Of a stretch of 64,000 nt of DNA, positions 59,443-64,000 are shown piece by piece. The position numbers and the translations under genes are program-made. Where the stretch lies: positions 1 to 64,000 of the forward strand of contig CAYRGY010000004.1 in assembly GCA_964424075.1 (NCBI GenBank). Direction: 5' to 3'. Numbering within the stretch: the first letter of the stretch is position 1; each line of letters starts with the position of its first letter. The DNA comes from CAYRGY01 sp964424075 (GTDB lineage Bacteria > Patescibacteriota > Gracilibacteria > UBA1369). Under the pieces are notes generated by a model that had not been told where the DNA came from, ran no database searches, and worked only from the letters and a program-made list of their open reading frames with translations.

Positions 59443-60210
59443 TTATTTTGCTGGTTTATCGTCCTGCTTTGGAGCAGCTTCAGGTTGTGCTGCTGGTGCA
59501 GCTGATTCAGAAGCTTCTACCTTGGAAGATTCGGATGGAGTTGAAGTCTCTGCTTGTTGAGGATCAGGCTGAGCATTTTCAACATTTGGTTGATCTGGTG
59601 TAACAGTGGCTGTTGAATCTTTCTTTTCTGCTGCTTCAGCATTCAAAGTATCTTGTCTATTATCATAATCTCTCTTCACCTCTCCAATTTGACCTGCTGC
59701 ATTTTCCTTAGCTGTTTTTGCAATTAATTCTATCGGTATAATTTCTGACATTTGCCCAATCATAGGAATTTTCCACCAAACACCATTGATAACTTGATAT
59801 GCAGAATATCCCAAAATAGCTAAATAAGCTATAAATACCAAGGATGCGAGTATTCCAGCAAAAGTACCAAGACCTACCAGTCCCATAAATGTAAGAAAAA
59901 ACATAGCAAGAAATGATAATGCAAATAACATTATCCCTTGTCTAACATGCATTCTTACATATGCACTATCAGGTAGAAACAAAATACTTACCAACTGAAT
60001 AAAAGGAACATAACCTATTGCTCCGTAAATCTTTTCATCTTTTGTTACAGGAGGCTGCTCTGGGTTTAGCTCTTGCGCCTTATTTTCCTGTACTGCTGCT
60101 TTTTCCTCTTGCTTTACTTCAGGGCTTGAAGGCTGTTCCTGAGTAGTTTGCTGCTCAGGTTGTACTTCAGCATTTGTTTTAGCAGCTGTTTCGTTATTTT
60201 GATTATCCAT
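59443..60210 (-). CDS. DUF4870/Tic20-like membrane protein inserted between rpsB and tsf
   Basis: 255 aa. A Gln/Glu/Pro-rich disordered start (about 1-58) precedes a core with three to four membrane helices (GAIGYVPFIQLVSILFLP, then VRMHVRQGIMLFALSF and two more), the layout of DUF4870/Tic20-like proteins. A long Ala/Glu/Pro-rich tail (about 175-255) ends it. Function unknown. It is 10 nt after rpsB and 26 nt before tsf on the same strand, so it is made with these two highly expressed genes. Confidence 0.75.
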   Translation of the reverse strand: MDNQNNETAAKTNAEVQPEQQTTQEQPSSPEVKQEEKAAVQENKAQELNPEQPPVTKDEKIYGAIGYVPFIQLVSILFLPDSAYVRMHVRQGIMLFALSFLAMFFLTFMGLVGLGTFAGILASLVFIAYLAILGYSAYQVINGVWWKIPMIGQMSEIIPIELIAKTAKENAAGQIGEVKRDYDNRQDTLNAEAAEKKDSTATVTPDQPNVENAQPDPQQAETSTPSESSKVEASESAAPAAQPEAAPKQDDKPAK

Positions 60211-60220
60211 AAGAATTTAA

Positions 60221-60937
60221 CTATTTTTTATTTGATTTACCTTTTGACTCATTAACAGCATCAGTTATCTTGCCAACAACATATTGTATTGATAATACAG
60301 CATCATCATTGCAAGGTATTACATATTCAACACCATCAGGATTAGCATTTGAGTCTGTTATAGCTACTACCTTCAATCTTTTTTTCACAGCCTCATCAAC
60401 AATTATTCTATCTCTTACTACATCTGCAACAAAAACAATATCCGGTAATTTCTCCAATTCCCTTACACCTCCAAATGCGTCCTCAAGCTTAACCAATTCC
60501 TTTCTTAACTTAGAAGCTTCCTTCTTAGTGTATTTTTCAAAATCTCCAGCCTTTTCTTCATCTAATAATTTGTTATAGTATTTAATCCTTCTTTTTATAG
60601 TAGAAAAGTTAGTTAAGAGACCCGGCATCCATTTGTTTATAACATATGGCATACCGCATTTTTTAGCAGATTCTGTAATTATAGATGCAGCTTGTGGCTT
60701 AGTGCTTGCAAAAAGAACTTTTTGACCATTAGCTACAGAATGCTTAATAAATTCTAAAGCTCTTTCAATATATAAACTTGTTATTTCCAGATCAAAAATA
60801 TGTATTCCGTTTTTGGAACCATATAAATATCTTTTCATTTTCGGATTCCAGCGTCTGGTCTGATGTCCAAAATGTAAACCAGCATCCATCATTTCTTTGA
60901 TAGGAAGCTTTAATTTTTCCTGTGTATCAGTTGTCAT
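60221..60937 (-). CDS. rpsB: 30S ribosomal protein S2
   Basis: A 238-aa S2 protein with LKLPIKEMMDAGLHFGHQTRRWNPKMKRYL at the start (written here as family landmarks HFGHQTRRWNPKM), then LFASTKPQAA, the MPGLLTNFSTI segment and IPCNDDAVLSIQYV near the end. It has the coiled-coil insertion of normal S2. A hairpin (ATTAGA/TCTAAT region, near 60966-60985) in its leader may be a site for feedback by S2; this is a guess from position. Confidence 0.95.
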   Translation of the reverse strand: MTTDTQEKLKLPIKEMMDAGLHFGHQTRRWNPKMKRYLYGSKNGIHIFDLEITSLYIERALEFIKHSVANGQKVLFASTKPQAASIITESAKKCGMPYVINKWMPGLLTNFSTIKRRIKYYNKLLDEEKAGDFEKYTKKEASKLRKELVKLEDAFGGVRELEKLPDIVFVADVVRDRIIVDEAVKKRLKVVAITDSNANPDGVEYVIPCNDDAVLSIQYVVGKITDAVNESKGKSNKK

Positions 60938-61055
60938 GTCCTTAGGTTATGTAATATTATTTTCCTCTAATCACACGAATTAGAAGAGGACTTGATTAAA
61001 ACAGTATGAATCTATTACAAGATATACTCAATTGCAAGAAGAAGTGTTTGCCCTT

Positions 61056-61084
61056 TTGACATTTTTCCATAAATTTGATATTAT
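61056..61084 (+). promoter_or_regulatory. Promoter of the rsbW-like operon
   Basis: TTGACA (61056-61061), exactly 17 nt, TATTAT (61079-61084), 30 nt before the ATG at 61115. AAAAGG precedes that ATG by 4 nt. Confidence 0.75.
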
Positions 61085-61114
61085 ATTAAGAAATTCTTTT
61101 CACAAAAAGGCACT

Positions 61115-61654
61115 ATGGCTGAAACAGCGCCAAAAAAAGACATCAAGCATAAACCAATAGAAATTACGATTACTATGCCCACTCAAGCATATTTTCTATC
61201 TGGAATTAGAGATTTTACTCTGAATCTGATCAAGAATATGACTGATTTTACTGAGCAATGGGCATATAGATTCCAATCAATTGTGGATGAATTATGTAAT
61301 AATGCAATTGAACATGGATCTAAAGAAGGTGATATGATAACAATTCACTTCTTCAGCGATCCCAATAAATACATACAGATATCTGTAGAAGACCAAGGTC
61401 ACTCCGATCAACATCTATCTGCAGCAGAAATTCAAAAACTTATTGATGAAAGACGCAGAGATCAATCATTATACACTTTGATTAGAGGTAGAGGATTGCC
61501 AAAAATTGTAGCTGAATGGACAGATGAATTGAAATTTGAAGATACTGAGACAGGAGGAATTAAAGTAACAGTCAAAAAAAGCCTGCATGATGAACAATTA
61601 AACAAGCCGAGCCCACAAAATCTTGAAAAACCTGCCCATATCATGCTTAACTAG
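61115..61654 (+). CDS. RsbW-like anti-sigma/serine kinase
   Basis: A 179-aa GHKL ATPase. The N box is VDELCNNAIEHG (E59, N63), G1 is VEDQG (D93, G95) and G2 RGRGLPKI (G125, G127), all as in SpoIIAB/RsbW kinases that phosphorylate STAS partners and hold sigma factors. No sigma factor gene is adjacent. It begins a plus-strand operon with a second STAS protein and a PrsW-like protease. Confidence 0.88.
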   Translation: MAETAPKKDIKHKPIEITITMPTQAYFLSGIRDFTLNLIKNMTDFTEQWAYRFQSIVDELCNNAIEHGSKEGDMITIHFFSDPNKYIQISVEDQGHSDQHLSAAEIQKLIDERRRDQSLYTLIRGRGLPKIVAEWTDELKFEDTETGGIKVTVKKSLHDEQLNKPSPQNLEKPAHIMLN

Positions 61655-61680
61655 TATAAATAATAATTATAAACAAACAC

Positions 61681-62055
61681 ATGACAGAAATAAATATAAC
61701 AATTGAGGATATACCAGTAACACAGGAGGGAGTCGTGGCAAAACTAATCAAGTTTCAAGGCCAATTGGATGAAAGTAACGTAGATGAAAAGGCAAAAATT
61801 ATTTACTCTGAAATTGAGAAAAATCCACAAAGGCTTTACTTGCTATTAGACTTTGAAGAGTTAGAGTATATGAATTCAAAATCTATTGGATATCTTACTG
61901 ACTGGTACGGAAAAGTAACTGAAGGTGGTGGGAAAATTGTCATAGCAAAAGCAAAATCTAACATCCTTGATATTTTAGAGGTTGTTGGACTAACACAATT
62001 GGTTACTTGCTATCCTACGCTTGACGAAGCTAAACTTGCCTTATTTGGAGGCTAA
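61681..62055 (+). CDS. STAS domain anti-anti-sigma factor (RsbV-like), copy 2
   Basis: 124 aa, STAS fold with the site DFEELEYMNSKSIGYL; S66 is the likely phospho-acceptor. It follows the RsbW-like gene by 26 nt and precedes the PrsW-like gene by 10 nt. A second STAS partner for one kinase suggests two inputs or competition. Confidence 0.88.
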   Translation: MTEINITIEDIPVTQEGVVAKLIKFQGQLDESNVDEKAKIIYSEIEKNPQRLYLLLDFEELEYMNSKSIGYLTDWYGKVTEGGGKIVIAKAKSNILDILEVVGLTQLVTCYPTLDEAKLALFGG

Positions 62056-62065
62056 TTAAAAGTAC

Positions 62066-63163
62066 ATGAATTCTAATATAGCATATCTACTTTCAGGGCT
62101 TCTGGCATTCATTCCGGCCCTGGTTTGGTTAAGATTTATAATCAGCGGCAAAAATAAAAACCGAAAAGTACAGGCCTTCATCTTCCTTTCCGGAATTTTA
62201 ACGGTAGCACCTATTTTTTTACTGAACTTTTTCTTTTTCAACTATCCTCAATACGACCTTATCTCTTACATTCAGCAACAATATCCTAATCCGCATCTCC
62301 AATTCTTAATTCTTTTTGCTTGGGTAAGTATTATTGAAGAGTTTCTTAAACAATGGGTGGTGCGATTTGTAGATGATCGCAAACTGATAATTGAAACAAT
62401 AGGGGACTCAATTCACTACAGCTTAATTGCCGCCTTAGGGTTTTCATTCGCCGAAAATATATTCTACTTTTATCAAATAGGAACAGAATTGAGCCCGATG
62501 GCATTCCTTTCTGCGTTTTTCTTTAGATCAATCTTTACCACCAGTGCACATCTAGTATTTTCAGGCATATTTGGCTACTTTTATGGCATTGCGAAATTCT
62601 CTATTGATGTCTATGAACATGCAAAATGGACTGGCAAAAAGTTCAAAATTGTCAAGCTATTGGCTAGAATGCTTAACATTTCCAAATTTCAAGCTTATAA
62701 GGAAATTCAAGTTCTTCAAGGACTACTTTACGCAATCTTACTACACACTATCTTCAACTACCTTTTGGAATTAAATCAAATAATTCCAGCAACCTTGTTT
62801 ATTTCCGCTTGTTTTATCTATCTTAGATATTTATTGAAGCACAAAGCAGGAAAACTGGTTCTAATTACAGATTCATCAGAAGAACAGGAATCCAGTATGG
62901 CTAAAAGTGATGAAGATGTAGTTATCGAACTTGTTGGACTATGGTTTAATCAAAAACGCTACGTAGATGTCTTACATATATGCAATAGATTACTAAAAAG
63001 AGACCCTGATAACAAAATTGTACAATTGTTCAAAGCCAAAGCTATGGATAAAATGGAAGGCAATAATCCTTATCAACAAATTTTAGCAAAACTTTTTCCT
63101 GATAAGAACAAAACTAGCAGTTTAGCTGAAATGTCTCAAAAAAATATTTCCAAACAGCAGTAA
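62066..63163 (+). CDS. PrsW-like intramembrane metalloprotease with C-terminal extension
   Basis: 365 aa, about seven membrane helices. The PrsW motifs are present: E91-E92-FL-K95, FSFAENIFYFY (E130, N131), R154...H162 in a helix, and LLHTIFNYL. PrsW-type proteases cleave membrane-bound anti-sigma factors in Bacillus. After the membrane part comes a cytoplasmic TPR-like stretch (about 295-345: RYVDVLHICNRLLKRDPDN). The operon position after RsbW/RsbV suggests a role in the same stress pathway, though no membrane anti-sigma is seen here. Confidence 0.85.
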   Translation: MNSNIAYLLSGLLAFIPALVWLRFIISGKNKNRKVQAFIFLSGILTVAPIFLLNFFFFNYPQYDLISYIQQQYPNPHLQFLILFAWVSIIEEFLKQWVVRFVDDRKLIIETIGDSIHYSLIAALGFSFAENIFYFYQIGTELSPMAFLSAFFFRSIFTTSAHLVFSGIFGYFYGIAKFSIDVYEHAKWTGKKFKIVKLLARMLNISKFQAYKEIQVLQGLLYAILLHTIFNYLLELNQIIPATLFISACFIYLRYLLKHKAGKLVLITDSSEEQESSMAKSDEDVVIELVGLWFNQKRYVDVLHICNRLLKRDPDNKIVQLFKAKAMDKMEGNNPYQQILAKLFPDKNKTSSLAEMSQKNISKQQ

Positions 63164-63189
63164 TTTGATTAAGATGTCAAAAAACTGCT

Positions 63190-64000
63190 ATGAATTTAAA
63201 AAAATTAAAAATTGCCATCGTCTGTGACTGGCTAACAACGAGCGGTGGAGCTGAAAAAGTAATTCTTAGGCTGCATCAACTTTTTCCTGAAGCTCCGATT
63301 TACACCTCCGTCTACAATCCTGACAAGGTCAAAGGGCTAGAAAAGGCAAAAATTATCACTTCTTACTTACAATCCCTACCTCTCGCCAGAAAGAAGCATC
63401 AATACTTTCTGTCTCTTTTGCCAAAAATCTTCGAAAGCTTTGATTTTAGTGAATATGATTTAGTGATATCAAGCTCGCACTCCTGTGCAAAGGGCATAAT
63501 TACTAATCCTGGCACTTTACATATCTGTTATTGTCACTCGCCAATGAGATATGCTTGGGAAGATAATCAGCAATATGTCTCTAGCTATAATATGTCATCA
63601 CTAATTAAACTGTTTGTACCATTTTTCATCCACAAAATTAGGCAATGGGACAAATTGACCGCCGACAGAGTAGACCACTTCATTGCCAATTCGAATTATG
63701 TTAAAAACCGTATTCATAAATATTATCGTAGAAATTCTGACGTGATTTACCCATTCATACATGCCAATAACTTTCAACCAGGCACACAAAGAGAAGATTT
63801 TTTCTTGGCAGTAGGCAGAATTACATCATATAAAAAATTTGATTTATTAGTTGAAGCCTTTAATAAAACTAACTACAAACTCAAAATAGCCGGAACCGGT
63901 AATTCAATGCCAGCTCTGTCAAAAATTGCCAATTCCAACATTGAATTTCTGGGTTTTGTCAGTGACAAGGAATTAAAAGAACTCTATCAAAAGGCAAAAG
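63190..64000 (+). CDS. Glycosyltransferase family 4, 5' part
   Basis: The frame is open from the ATG at 63190 to the window end (270 codons), so the C terminus is missing. The N-terminal GT-B domain begins KIAIVCDWLTTSGGAEKVILRL and includes ICYCHSPMRYAWE, then FIANSNYVKNRI; the second domain starts FFLAVGRITSYKKFDLLVEAF. These match mannosyl/rhamnosyl-type GT4 enzymes that build envelope polysaccharides in the cytoplasm. It may use sugars from the dTDP pathway at the other end of the window, but the donor is not known. Confidence 0.88.
   Translation, partial: MNLKKLKIAIVCDWLTTSGGAEKVILRLHQLFPEAPIYTSVYNPDKVKGLEKAKIITSYLQSLPLARKKHQYFLSLLPKIFESFDFSEYDLVISSSHSCAKGIITNPGTLHICYCHSPMRYAWEDNQQYVSSYNMSSLIKLFVPFFIHKIRQWDKLTADRVDHFIANSNYVKNRIHKYYRRNSDVIYPFIHANNFQPGTQREDFFLAVGRITSYKKFDLLVEAFNKTNYKLKIAGTGNSMPALSKIANSNIEFLGFVSDKELKELYQKAK

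Noticed and set aside
1..64000. TGA recoding as in Gracilibacteria/Absconditabacteria
   Set aside because: TGA ends several genes (for example at 491-493, 18418-18420 and 30231-30233), and conserved genes have no internal TGA.
1..64000. CRISPR arrays, insertion sequences or prophage
   Set aside because: No spaced direct repeats, transposase, integrase or phage structural genes were seen on either strand.

Overview
The window looks like a chromosome segment of a Candidate Phyla Radiation (Patescibacteria) bacterium. The support is indirect. The genome is AT-rich and densely packed, with many 1-8 bp gene overlaps. Several enzymes are reduced: ProRS lacks its editing insert, EF-Ts has 195 aa and S1 has four domains. 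There are two TraD/VirD4-like ATPases without a conjugation cluster, two sigma-region-4/HARE-HTH paralogues, a DUF46/CarS-like lipid enzyme, and S-layer/M23 and LCP envelope proteins. TGA is used as a stop, so recoding of TGA (as in Gracilibacteria and Absconditabacteria) is unlikely. Phylum-level placement is inference; no rRNA is present.

Layout. 1-600 is a GC-rich island with the 3' end of an unrecognised Cys-rich gene. 0.6-7.6 kb (minus strand) is a dTDP-sugar cluster (rfbB, rfbA, a WxcM/FdtA-like cupin, rfbD) interleaved with infB and proS. 7.7-21 kb holds an SGNH hydrolase with a long Ala/Pro repeat linker, S1, rsmE, clpC under a CIRCE operator, a lipoprotein, ruvB, a bPH2 membrane protein, tRNA-Arg, and a secreted M23 + 3xSLH protein. 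20.7-30.2 kb is a plus-strand run: tsaE, dnaE, aspS, the first TraD-like ATPase and a secreted 3D/peptidoglycan-binding protein. 30.2-33 kb is unusual: a GC-rich structured island with a 60-codon gene, a 30-codon gene divergent from lexA, a perfect LexA box, then lexA-dinB.

33-46.7 kb carries tRNA-Leu, a HIT protein, the two sigma-4/HARE-HTH paralogues around a processive GT2 and a helical-repeat protein, an OmpR-type regulator with a degenerate receiver, DUF3467-glyS, the second ATPase, an LCP protein, and a CarS-like/CDP-alcohol transferase pair. 46.7-50.6 kb has elongator-type and initiator tRNA-Met, ftsB-like, murC, cysS and yggT. 50.6-56.1 kb has a surface protein with a C-terminal TGPG/TM/basic tail and a two-gene system: a multi-TM protein plus a triple fusion of ATP-grasp ligase, retropepsin-like domain and QEGLA metallopeptidase. 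56.1-63.2 kb combines queA, tsf and rpsB with a partner-switching set (RsbU-like phosphatase, two STAS proteins, RsbW-like kinase) and a PrsW-like intramembrane protease. The window ends inside a GT4 gene.

The strongest leads are the ligase/retropepsin/carboxypeptidase fusion with its membrane partner, the LexA-box intergenic region with its divergent 30-codon gene and structured GC-rich island, the sigma-4/HARE-HTH pair, and the sigma-less partner-switching/PrsW module. No CRISPR array, insertion sequence or prophage was found.
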